From: an uncultured Candidatus Melainabacteria bacterium
GTDB taxonomy: Bacteria > Cyanobacteriota > Vampirovibrionia > Gastranaerophilales > Gastranaerophilaceae
Reading direction: 5' to 3'
Length of the DNA stretch: 11,338 nucleotides
Assembly: GCA_934717895.1 (NCBI GenBank)
Contig: CAKUZO010000056.1
Span: 1 to 11,338 of the forward strand
Shown here in pieces: positions 5,406 through 11,338 of this stretch. The notes under the pieces were generated by a model. It was not told the origin of the DNA. It ran no database searches and saw nothing but the letters and a program-made list of their open reading frames with translations. The translations under genes and the position numbers were made by a program. How positions within the stretch are numbered: the first letter of the stretch is position 1; each line of letters begins with the position of its first letter.

Positions 5406-6206
5406 ATGAAGAACTTTTCTGAAACAGACCAAGCATCTATGCCTCTTGGCATCTTTGCATCTAAATCAGTTACGTGTCGGCATAGCAATGCCGACCTACA
5501 TAAGAAATCTGCGTTTACATTGGCAGAGGTTCTTATCACCCTCGGCATAATCGGTGTTGTGGCGGCTTTGACATTACCAACACTAATTGCAAATTACCAG
5601 AAAAAAGTATTAGTTACTCAGTTTAAAAGATCTATTGTATTTGTGCAGAATAGTTATAGAAAAATACTTGCAGACGAGGAAGTAGATTCTTTGTTTGATA
5701 CTCCATTTGCTTTTAAAACTTGTAAGAGAAATAGTCATATGCCCAGTAGAGATGATTGTAGTTGGGGGACTTATCAAGATAAGTTCGCTTCTAAGTTTGG
5801 TTATGAACTCTTATCAATTGATTCATTAAAATCCAGTCCTTTGCGTAGCTTAAAAGATGATGGTATCAATAGTTACATTTCATCAAATGGCTTTTGCTTG
5901 GCTTTTATTTCTGATCGTGATGAGTATATGTCCGGAGAAAGTGTTCATTTAGGTAGCTTTGTTGATGTAAACTGTGATAAAGCACCCAACAAAGTCGGAC
6001 GAGATTTTTTCTTTTTTCTATTTAATTCAGATGCAAAATTCGATTTTTATGGATATGGTGGTTGGGAAGATGTAGAAGGTATGAAAGATCTGTGTAATGA
6101 AGATATATTTAAAGCAATAGACTTTGAAGACCATTTCTGGTATAGGGTAGTTGGTGTAAATTGTGCCGCAAGAATAATGTCTGAAGGCTGGGTTATGAAT
6201 TATTGA
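5406..6206 (+). CDS. Type IV prepilin-like / pseudopilin protein with unusually long leader
   Basis: A 266-residue protein with an N-terminal class III (prepilin peptidase) signal: KKSA then FTLAEVLITLGIIGVVAALTLPTL, cleavage expected between A36 and F37, Glu at +5 (E41). The hydrophobic helix 37-61 would anchor it in the membrane and pack it into a pilus or type II secretion-like filament. The globular part has Cys at 106, 118, 164, 190, 230 and 253, and the phrase FVDVNCDKAPNKVGRD at 185-200 that I associate with Melainabacterial pilins. The start at 5406 is chosen because AAAGGAA lies 5 bases upstream. The frame is open back to a GTG at 5154, but that part is repeat DNA. The 36-residue leader is much longer than usual and is made of octamer array O5 (residues 10-20) and a palindrome (near residues 24-30). 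No other pilus gene is nearby. Confidence 0.85.
   Translation: MKNFSETDQASMPLGIFASKSVTCRHSNADLHKKSAFTLAEVLITLGIIGVVAALTLPTLIANYQKKVLVTQFKRSIVFVQNSYRKILADEEVDSLFDTPFAFKTCKRNSHMPSRDDCSWGTYQDKFASKFGYELLSIDSLKSSPLRSLKDDGINSYISSNGFCLAFISDRDEYMSGESVHLGSFVDVNCDKAPNKVGRDFFFFLFNSDAKFDFYGYGGWEDVEGMKDLCNEDIFKAIDFEDHFWYRVVGVNCAARIMSEGWVMNY
5433..5464. repeat. Degenerate octamer array O5, inside the prepilin leader
   Basis: Units GCATCTAT, GCCTCTTG, GCATCTTT, GCATCTAA, translated as part of the prepilin leader (ASMPLGIFASK). Its last three units are the reverse complement of O4. Eight is not a multiple of three, so loss or gain of one unit would shift the prepilin reading frame. Confidence 0.7.
5476..5495. 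repeat. Perfect 8-bp palindrome in the prepilin leader
   Basis: GTCGGCAT (5476-5483), loop AGCA, ATGCCGAC (5488-5495). It is G/C-rich compared with the gene and lies just before the conserved pilin core, consistent with repeat DNA having become coding sequence. Confidence 0.65.
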
Positions 6207-6231
6207 TTTATATTTTTAGGTAAAGTAATAC

Positions 6232-6259
6232 TTGAAATATTTTTTATTTTGTATATAAT
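6232..6259 (+). promoter_or_regulatory. Promoter of rpsU
   Basis: TTGAAA (6232-6237) and TATAAT (6254-6259) with 16 bases between. Predicted start near 6266, giving a leader of about 40 bases that contains the ribosome binding site AAGGTGGTGA, ending 8 bases before the ATG. Confidence 0.7.
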
Positions 6260-6304
6260 AAAATAAGATTGTACAAAAAGACCATAAAGGTGGTGAAAAT
6301 ATAA

Positions 6305-6478
6305 ATGGCAGAAGTTAAAGTTGGCGAAAATGAATCAATTGAAAGCGCATTGCGTCGTTTCAAGAAAAAAATTCAAAAAGCCGGTATTCTTTCAGAAGTT
6401 AAAAAACGTGAAAGATATGAAAAACCAAGCGTAAAAAGAAAACGCAAATCTGAAGCAGCTAGAAAAAGAAAAGTTTAA
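6305..6478 (+). CDS. rpsU: 30S ribosomal protein S21
   Basis: A 57-residue, strongly basic protein, the usual size for S21. It begins [20 protein letters not shown], followed by [22 protein letters not shown] and a Lys/Arg-rich C-terminus ([14 protein letters not shown]), all typical of the family. S21 sits on the small ribosomal subunit near the platform and the 3' end of 16S rRNA, and helps start mRNA binding. The ATG at 6305 follows a near-perfect Shine-Dalgarno, AAGGTGGTGA. The gene stands alone between its own promoter and a strong terminator, not in the rpsU-dnaG-rpoD arrangement of enteric bacteria. Confidence 0.96.
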   Translation: MAEVKVGENESIESALRRFKKKIQKAGILSEVKKRERYEKPSVKRKRKSEAARKRKV

Positions 6479-6493
6479 TCGGATTAAATATAT

Positions 6494-6530
6494 AAACAAA
6501 AAGAGGTTGAAAACAGCCTCTTTTTTGTTT
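6494..6530. terminator. Intrinsic terminator after rpsU, probably bidirectional
   Basis: AAAAAGAGG (6498-6506) pairs with CCTCTTTTT (6517-6525) around a ten-base loop, with AAAC/GTTT extending the stem and a T-rich tail on both strands. It serves rpsU and, from the other side, the nucleotidase gene ending at 6562. Confidence 0.85.
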
Positions 6531-6561
6531 GTAATATTTAACTAATTTGATTGTGTAAAAA

Positions 6562-8184
6562 TTAATCGACAACAGTAATTCTTCCGTCGTCTTTTAGTTC
6601 AATCGGTGCGTTTAATTTTTTGATGTAGTCGCAAGTTGATTTGTCTTTATCAAAGTTGAATTTTTCATCAATTTCGTCTTTTTCTATCTTGTTTGAGATT
6701 AATTTATCTCCGCCAGATGCGAAAAAGTCATCTGTTGCAACGGTATAAGTTTTTGTTGTGCTCGGATTGTTCACGTCAATCGGGATTTCTTTTCCAGATT
6801 TGTCTAAGAAAGTAGCAGATTTTAGTTCGCCTGTTCGACTGACAGTGTATTTTAAACCTGATGGCATAATAATCCCCGGCTTATGTCCGGGATCAGTGTA
6901 AGATTTTGCACCAACTTTTAGTGCGTCAACAATCTCTTTTTCTGTAAGTTTTAGAGTTACCATATTATTTTTTAATGGTACGACTTCAAATACCTGTCTT
7001 GAATCAAGCGGGCCTGCTTCAAAGAACCCTCTGATGTTTCCGGCATTAATCAATGCTAAATCAGTTCCAAACTCGCTTCGTACCGCGTCCATAATGATGA
7101 ATGCGTTAGGGTTCGGGTCAAGTAATCTGTCTTTTGTAGGTCCAAATGCCGTTTTGATTTCTCCCAAGTGCTCAGGTTTGCCTAAAATGTGGTCAAACAC
7201 ACCTTTCATAACTCTGTTACGTTTAAACGAGTTAGAAGGAGTTACATTGTTTTGGACTTTTACGATAGTTCCCTTGTCGTCGTCCCAAGTTATTTTTAAA
7301 TCTCCGAAGTATTCACCATCTTTGCCGGCTTGCGTAATAATTACCGGTTCATTTGTTTTTGAATAAAGCAGGTTTTTACCGTCTTCAACGCCTTTTAGCA
7401 AATCGTGAGTGTGCCCTCCGACAATTACGTCGATGCCTGATGTTTCTTTGGCAATTTGTTGATCTTTTGTTAAGCCACAGTGAGAAAGCAGAATGACTTT
7501 GTTAATCCCTTGTTTCTTGTAGTCGTCAACAACATTTTGAATATCTTTTAAAGTTTTTGAGAAATCATCAACTCCGATTTGTTTTCGAGATTCATTATCA
7601 CGAATTCTTTCGTGTAAATCAGGTGGTGCAAGCCCTATGATAGCATATTTGTGACCATTTTTCTCTAATACAAATGATTTTTGAATAACTCCGTCCAGAG
7701 GATTTCCTTTTGGAATTTCCAAGTTCATGCCAAGACTTTTAAACTTTGCATCTTTTTTTGCAACGGCAATTTCGTCCGGATTTGCATCATATTCGTGGTT
7801 CCCGTCTGCTGTTGCATCAATTCCAAGTGCGTTCATGTATGTATTAGAGGCTTTTACGATTTTTGGATCACTGCCGGCAGAGATGTCGCCTGCTGACAGA
7901 ACTAATTTGTCAGCTTGTGTGTCTTTATTATTGTTGTCAAACAGTTCTTTTGCAGAATAAATTCTTGCCATGTTTCCGATTCTGCCGTGTATGTCATTTA
8001 CATAAAAAATGTTTGTTGTTGATTGGTTGGTTTTTTGTGGTGATTTGTTCTTTTCAAAAGTGTCTTGCGAAGGCTGAGGATTTATTCCCTGTGATTGAGG
8101 TTGCGAGTGCTCTGTTATCGGGGAAGTTGCTCCTGTATTCGCTTTAAAATTGATTTTTGGAAAGTTATTCATTAATATTTTCAT
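6562..8184 (-). CDS. UshA-like 5'-nucleotidase / metallophosphatase without signal peptide
   Basis: A 540-residue two-domain protein. The catalytic calcineurin-like domain (about 57-310) shows NDIHG (D64, H66), AGD (D100), GNHE (N129, H130), LSHCG (H235) and GGHTH (H258, H260), a full two-metal site. The 5'-nucleotidase C-terminal domain (about 345-510) has NAGNIRG at 380-386 and FFASGGD at 487-493, which bind the nucleotide base and ribose in UshA. Relatives hydrolyse nucleoside mono- or diphosphates, usually in the periplasm or at the surface. Here no signal peptide is visible: residues 1-55 are polar, with INFKANTG at 11-18 then a Gln/Pro/Ser-rich stretch. The start at 8184 has AAGGTGA just upstream. 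It lies 79 bases after the peptidase-like gene on the same strand without an obvious terminator between, so the two may form one unit. Confidence 0.9.
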   Translation of the reverse strand: MKILMNNFPKINFKANTGATSPITEHSQPQSQGINPQPSQDTFEKNKSPQKTNQSTTNIFYVNDIHGRIGNMARIYSAKELFDNNNKDTQADKLVLSAGDISAGSDPKIVKASNTYMNALGIDATADGNHEYDANPDEIAVAKKDAKFKSLGMNLEIPKGNPLDGVIQKSFVLEKNGHKYAIIGLAPPDLHERIRDNESRKQIGVDDFSKTLKDIQNVVDDYKKQGINKVILLSHCGLTKDQQIAKETSGIDVIVGGHTHDLLKGVEDGKNLLYSKTNEPVIITQAGKDGEYFGDLKITWDDDKGTIVKVQNNVTPSNSFKRNRVMKGVFDHILGKPEHLGEIKTAFGPTKDRLLDPNPNAFIIMDAVRSEFGTDLALINAGNIRGFFEAGPLDSRQVFEVVPLKNNMVTLKLTEKEIVDALKVGAKSYTDPGHKPGIIMPSGLKYTVSRTGELKSATFLDKSGKEIPIDVNNPSTTKTYTVATDDFFASGGDKLISNKIEKDEIDEKFNFDKDKSTCDYIKKLNAPIELKDDGRITVVD

Positions 8185-8263
8185 ATTTTTTCACCTTTTT
8201 TATAAATATTAAATACTATCAAGATATTTTTTTGCTATTCTTTTTATTTGTTATTCAAGAACA

Positions 8264-9760
8264 TTAAGCAATTTGCCCTAGTCCTATATGATTTTGCTCG
8301 CGAACAACAGTTTGCGGTTGTGGTTGATACTGTTGTTGAAGCTGTTGTGGCTGTTGAGTTTGTGGCTGCTGACCGTTTTGTGTAGGAGTTTGGTTTTGAG
8401 TGTTTTGTTTCTTTTTTAATTCTTTGTATGTTTTTAATCCTTCTACCCAGTTTTCAACAAGCTGTATGTCGTTTTTTACAACTGATTGCGGGAGTGCAGC
8501 ATGGTGAATTTTTGGCAACAAAAAGTCTTCGGAATATTCAATAGATCTAGGTACGTTATCATCTGTGTCATTGCATATAAACATCATCTTCCCGTTTTTA
8601 TCAGTTCTTGTTCCGGTTATTGTGATTTCGTGCCCATTGATAATTGTGCCGCTTGCATCGACCTGTGTATAACCTATAATAACGTTTTCACCGAGATTAA
8701 GAGCATCTGTAATCTGTTTTTTCATAGTGTTAAAATCGGTTTCATAGCCGACTAATCTTGCATTTTCGTCAACAGTTTGATAAGTTACTGAGATTTTATT
8801 TTTGTCTTCAACTACGGATTCCGTGAATGTTTTTTCAAATTCAATTAAGCCTTTATCATTTTGATTAAATTTGCCGGCTCTTTTGTCGGTTAACGTGTCA
8901 TAAGATTGTTGAGAACCTACTTGCATAAATGTAGATTGCATCAAAACATCAAGAGGCGAGCGTTCCAGTTTGTCTTTATCGACGGTTTGAATTTGAGCTC
9001 GAATTATTGCTTTTTTGTCGGGTGCGAATTTTAATGCTGCTTCATTAAAATCATTTGCTTGGTATGGAACTTCAAATGCATTCAAAAGCCAAATAGCATC
9101 TAGTGTATTGTCTGCTAAGTTATTTAGTTTGATTGTCTTATTTACAGACATTTGAGGAGAACTCAAGCCTTCTGCAAATCGAGCAAATTCGGCAGGGTGT
9201 TTTTGTGCCAAGTTAAACTCGATACTTGACGCAACACATGTGCCCGAATGCTCAACGTTTATATCTTCTGAGTTATTCCCTTCCGCATTTCTTGCCATTT
9301 GTTGGTATTTATCAGGAATGTTTCCGAATTGTTGTGTAATAATATGCGGGTCTGAAATCGTATTAATTGTGTCTTTTAAAATTCCTTCTTTACTCAATCC
9401 CTGTGCACGTTGGTTTTTAGCAATTTTATATAAATTGTCCAATGTCGTGGACTTATCATTAGAGTCTGAATTCAACAAAATTCCGTTTTTTAAAAGTGTA
9501 TTGAGCTGTCTTTTTGTTTCCTTATCAACAAGGCTCGTAAGCTCAGAATACTTTGCTTTTTCTTCTTTTGAAACAAGTTCTGTTCTGAGAGTTGGAGTAG
9601 ATTGAACAGAGGAAAAACTAATTTGTGACATCATCGGATTTGACGTAAAATTTGGTGCAGAAACCTTTGCTGCAAGATTATTTTGAACTTTTGCAGCATT
9701 CACAGATTTAACTGTGTTATAATTATTGTATGGAAGATTATCTACACTTTTTGAATACAC
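8264..9760 (-). CDS. Putative papain-like (C39-type) cysteine peptidase with Gln-rich tail
   Basis: A 498-residue protein I do not recognise by name. Its parts suggest a cysteine peptidase: EHSGTCVASSIEFNLA places a candidate nucleophile C175 before a helix. Much later, NVIIGYTQ (359-366), INGHEITITGTR (375-385; H377) and MMFICNDTDD (392-401; N397 or D398) have the order and strand pattern of the His and Asn/Asp parts of C39/papain folds. The insert between is long (about 180 residues). Residues 1-60 are low-complexity with PNFTSNPM and QISFSSVQ; no signal peptide. Residues 452-483 are very rich in Gln and Pro. The start is GTG at 9760 behind GGAGTG. It may share a transcript with the nucleotidase. 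Catalytic residues are inferred by eye; a peptidase-like fold without activity is possible. Confidence 0.6.
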   Translation of the reverse strand: MYSKSVDNLPYNNYNTVKSVNAAKVQNNLAAKVSAPNFTSNPMMSQISFSSVQSTPTLRTELVSKEEKAKYSELTSLVDKETKRQLNTLLKNGILLNSDSNDKSTTLDNLYKIAKNQRAQGLSKEGILKDTINTISDPHIITQQFGNIPDKYQQMARNAEGNNSEDINVEHSGTCVASSIEFNLAQKHPAEFARFAEGLSSPQMSVNKTIKLNNLADNTLDAIWLLNAFEVPYQANDFNEAALKFAPDKKAIIRAQIQTVDKDKLERSPLDVLMQSTFMQVGSQQSYDTLTDKRAGKFNQNDKGLIEFEKTFTESVVEDKNKISVTYQTVDENARLVGYETDFNTMKKQITDALNLGENVIIGYTQVDASGTIINGHEITITGTRTDKNGKMMFICNDTDDNVPRSIEYSEDFLLPKIHHAALPQSVVKNDIQLVENWVEGLKTYKELKKKQNTQNQTPTQNGQQPQTQQPQQLQQQYQPQPQTVVREQNHIGLGQIA

Positions 9761-9777
9761 AATTTCACTCCACTACT

Positions 9778-9783
9778 ATTATA
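9778..9783 (-). promoter_or_regulatory. Probable -10 box for the peptidase-like gene
   Basis: A perfect TATAAT on the minus strand (9783-9778), 18 bases before the GTG start and just upstream of the ribosome binding site GGAGTG. The region at -35 is only a T-run, so the promoter assignment is tentative. The rest of the 99-base divergent spacer shows no clear promoter for the plus-strand gene. Confidence 0.4.
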
Positions 9784-9859
9784 TCTAAAAATAAAAAGTA
9801 AAAAAAATTGCTATATTGAGTGAAGATAATTAACAAATGTTACAAACAGGAATAATGTA

Positions 9860-10828
9860 TTGAAATTTAAACCATTAACAAAAGAGCAACTTATAATTTC
9901 CATAGACAGATTAACTCGTTTTAAGGAGCCTGAAACTAAATATTTACGAGTGTTCTTTGATATTATTGTTAATAATCTTATTCAACCAAAATTCAGAAAA
10001 CATGAATTAGAAGAGTTAAATTATGAACAAATCGTTGATGTCGCTCAAAAAATTATAAATGGTTCTATTCCCGATTACACAAATGATTTGGCTATAAATC
10101 AGCAGTTATATGATTATGAAAACTCTATTTTTTGTTTAAATGAAAATGCTCAAAAACTTTTAAAGAATAAAATCAATTATAAAGGGTTAATAGATCTAAT
10201 TCCTGACAACGCACCAAACAATTTAAAATGGTTAAAATCGCTTGTGGAGAATAAAAATTATGAAAACAATTACGGCTATCCTGTAAAAAAAGTTCTTCTT
10301 TGTGAAGGTATTACAGAAGAAACTTTGTTGCCGGTTTTTGCAGAAATTTGTGGATTTAATCTTAACGAGCATGGAATTCATGTTATTTCTGCCGGTGGAA
10401 AAAATCAGGTTGTAAAGTATTTTTATAAGTTTGCCGAATGCTTGAAAATTCCGATTTTTGTTTTGCTTGATAATGACGCACAAACAAATTTAGAAGAAAT
10501 AAAACCTAAATTACGTTCTATTGATAAAATCCATCTTCTTAAATGTGGCGAATTTGAGGATTTATTGCCGAATTCTCTCATTACAAAAGCCTTAAATGAT
10601 GCAACAAAAAACATTTCTATTGCTCCGATTGATGGGTTGGAATGTGCAACTTCAAAAGTCGAATTCTTAGAAGAGTTTTTTAAACATAGAGGCTTACATG
10701 AATTTAAAAAAGCAGAATTTGCTCAGTTAGTAAAACAAAATGTTTCTGGATTTAGCGATGTTTCTGATGAAATTAAAGAAATTATATCAGAGTTATCTAA
10801 GAATAATTTGCCAACAAAAAAGGCATAG
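9860..10828 (+). CDS. Stand-alone OLD-type TOPRIM domain protein
   Basis: A 322-residue protein with a helical N-terminal part (1-140) and an OLD-like TOPRIM domain (about 143-260). Visible motifs are VLLCEGITEETLLP (E149, with E153 and E154), HVISAGGKNQVVKYF (174-188) and IFVLLDNDAQ (D204, D206). These are the acidic metal-binding residues of TOPRIM nucleases in OLD-family proteins. In OLD and GajA the TOPRIM follows an ABC-type ATPase; here no Walker A or ABC signature is present, so this is TOPRIM with a different N-terminus. Family knowledge suggests metal-dependent cleavage of nucleic acid; activity is inferred. The start is TTG at 9860 (MKFKPLTKEQ), with AGGAA 7-8 bases upstream; an ATG at 9855 is out of frame and stops after two codons. 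It is divergent from the peptidase-like gene, with no partner gene adjacent. Confidence 0.75.
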   Translation: MKFKPLTKEQLIISIDRLTRFKEPETKYLRVFFDIIVNNLIQPKFRKHELEELNYEQIVDVAQKIINGSIPDYTNDLAINQQLYDYENSIFCLNENAQKLLKNKINYKGLIDLIPDNAPNNLKWLKSLVENKNYENNYGYPVKKVLLCEGITEETLLPVFAEICGFNLNEHGIHVISAGGKNQVVKYFYKFAECLKIPIFVLLDNDAQTNLEEIKPKLRSIDKIHLLKCGEFEDLLPNSLITKALNDATKNISIAPIDGLECATSKVEFLEEFFKHRGLHEFKKAEFAQLVKQNVSGFSDVSDEIKEIISELSKNNLPTKKA

Positions 10829-10848
10829 AAAGTATCCATGCCTCTTTT
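10816..10848. terminator. Bidirectional terminator between convergent genes
   Basis: AGGCAT (10821-10826) pairs with ATGCCT (10838-10843); flanking A-run and T-run extend the stem past one bulged base. The left arm includes the last codon and part of the stop codon of the TOPRIM gene. T-runs on both strands let it also end the membrane-protein gene arriving from the right. Confidence 0.8.
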
Positions 10849-10867
10849 GCTATAAATATTTGTTAAA

Positions 10868-11338
10868 TTAATTTCTTGAATTAAGTTTTGCTAGTAATCT
10901 GAGGATTTCTGTGTAAAGCCATACAAGGGTAATCATTAAGCCCATAGCACCAAACCACTCGTAATCCTTGCTTAGCATTCTTTCAGATGAAGATTCAATA
11001 AAGAAAAAGTCTTGAATTAAGCTCATAGCGCCAATCACTACAACAAATAGGCTAAATCCGATTCCAATAAGACCATTATCCCAAATTAGCGGAATGCTAC
11101 GAGAGAAAAACATAGCAACAAATTGAATTAGATAAATAGCTAAAATAGATAGCAGTGCTGTTGTTAAAACAGCTTGAAATTTTTCTGTGTATCTAATCAT
11201 TTTAGCCTTATAAAGTCCAAGCATTACAAATAAAACAACAAAAGTTGCCAAAATCGCTTGTGTAACAATTCCATGGTATGCAGATTCAAACATCGCTGAA
11301 ATTGAGCCTAAAGCTAAGCCTTCAAACAATGCATAAGG
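10868..11338 (-). CDS. Bax inhibitor-1/YccA family membrane protein, C-terminal part
   Basis: The frame is open to the window edge, so the N-terminus is missing; 156 residues are visible. A TTG at 11329 could be read as a start, but PYA precedes it in frame and the family continues upstream, so this is a truncated view rather than a short gene. Several hydrophobic segments are seen: ALFEGLALGSISAMF, then about 24-43, 54-77, 85-110 and 127-147. Family marks include GIGFSLFVVVIGAMSLIQDFFFIE and YEWFGAMGLMITLVWLYTEILRLLAKL near the end. The Bax1-I group has about seven membrane helices and acts in the inner membrane; roles in ion leak or protein quality control are proposed, none certain here. 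It converges on the TOPRIM gene. Confidence 0.92.
   Translation of the reverse strand, partial: PYALFEGLALGSISAMFESAYHGIVTQAILATFVVLFVMLGLYKAKMIRYTEKFQAVLTTALLSILAIYLIQFVAMFFSRSIPLIWDNGLIGIGFSLFVVVIGAMSLIQDFFFIESSSERMLSKDYEWFGAMGLMITLVWLYTEILRLLAKLNSRN

Noticed and set aside
4773..5464. CRISPR array
   Set aside because: The repeats are 8-base contiguous units or inverted dispersed copies; there are no evenly spaced identical repeats of 25-40 bases, no spacers, and no cas genes.
7034..7366. Plus-strand open frames opposite the nucleotidase and other minus-strand genes
   Set aside because: They are antisense shadows of well-supported genes, without ribosome binding sites or recognisable protein features.
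9860..10828. Complete OLD/Gabija-like defence system
   Set aside because: No ATPase domain in the protein and no helicase or other defence gene next to it; neighbours are a peptidase-like gene and a Bax inhibitor-like gene.
10868..11329. Short complete membrane protein starting at TTG 11329
   Set aside because: The frame stays open to the window edge with family-like residues PYA before the TTG, and Bax1-I proteins are longer, so it is truncated by the window.

Overview
The window is AT-rich and comes from a diderm bacterium. The best guess is the gut Melainabacteria (Gastranaerophilales/Vampirovibrionia). This is inferred from three protein habits: a prepilin with the FTLAEVLITLGIIGVVAA core and a DVNCDKAPNKVGRD motif; cytosolic-looking proteins whose N-termini carry short F-K-A-N / F-T-S-N motifs; and Q/N/P-rich low-complexity tails. 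The KDO-8-phosphate synthase implies an LPS-type outer membrane. No taxonomic search was possible.

Left part, all minus strand (1-4697). Reading leftward from 4697, the genes are a GltA-type NADPH-dependent glutamate synthase small-subunit-like flavoprotein, a secreted or lipid-anchored protein of unknown role, a 137-residue unknown protein, a long structured palindrome acting as terminator (1753-1859), kdsA, a glyoxalase-II-like metallo-beta-lactamase hydrolase overlapping kdsA by one base (TAATG), a short hairpin-rich repeat-like spacer, and the first 22 codons of a gene that may be pheS.

Middle part (4698-5516). This is the most unusual stretch. It is a mosaic of short palindromes, an interspersed repeat present in both orientations, and five degenerate arrays with an 8-bp period. 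A good sigma-70 promoter (5101-5129) and a run of ten G lie inside it. The mosaic ends inside the leader of a type IV prepilin-like gene (5406-6206). Removing 5194-5516 in silico joins promoter, start codon and pilin core into a normal short-leader prepilin, which suggests that repeat DNA invaded the gene and the gene acquired a new start.

Right part (6207-11338). A small gene for ribosomal protein S21, with its own promoter and terminator, is followed by two minus-strand genes: a UshA-like 5'-nucleotidase without a signal peptide, and a putative C39/papain-like cysteine peptidase with a Q-rich tail. Divergent from these is a stand-alone OLD-type TOPRIM protein without an ATPase domain. It converges on a Bax inhibitor-1/YccA-like membrane protein truncated by the window edge, and the two share a bidirectional terminator.

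Most genes are housekeeping or lineage-specific singletons, and I see no complete defence or mobile system. Candidates for something undescribed are the octamer-repeat mosaic with its interrupted prepilin, the paired nucleotidase and peptidase with shared N-terminal motifs, and the lone TOPRIM protein.
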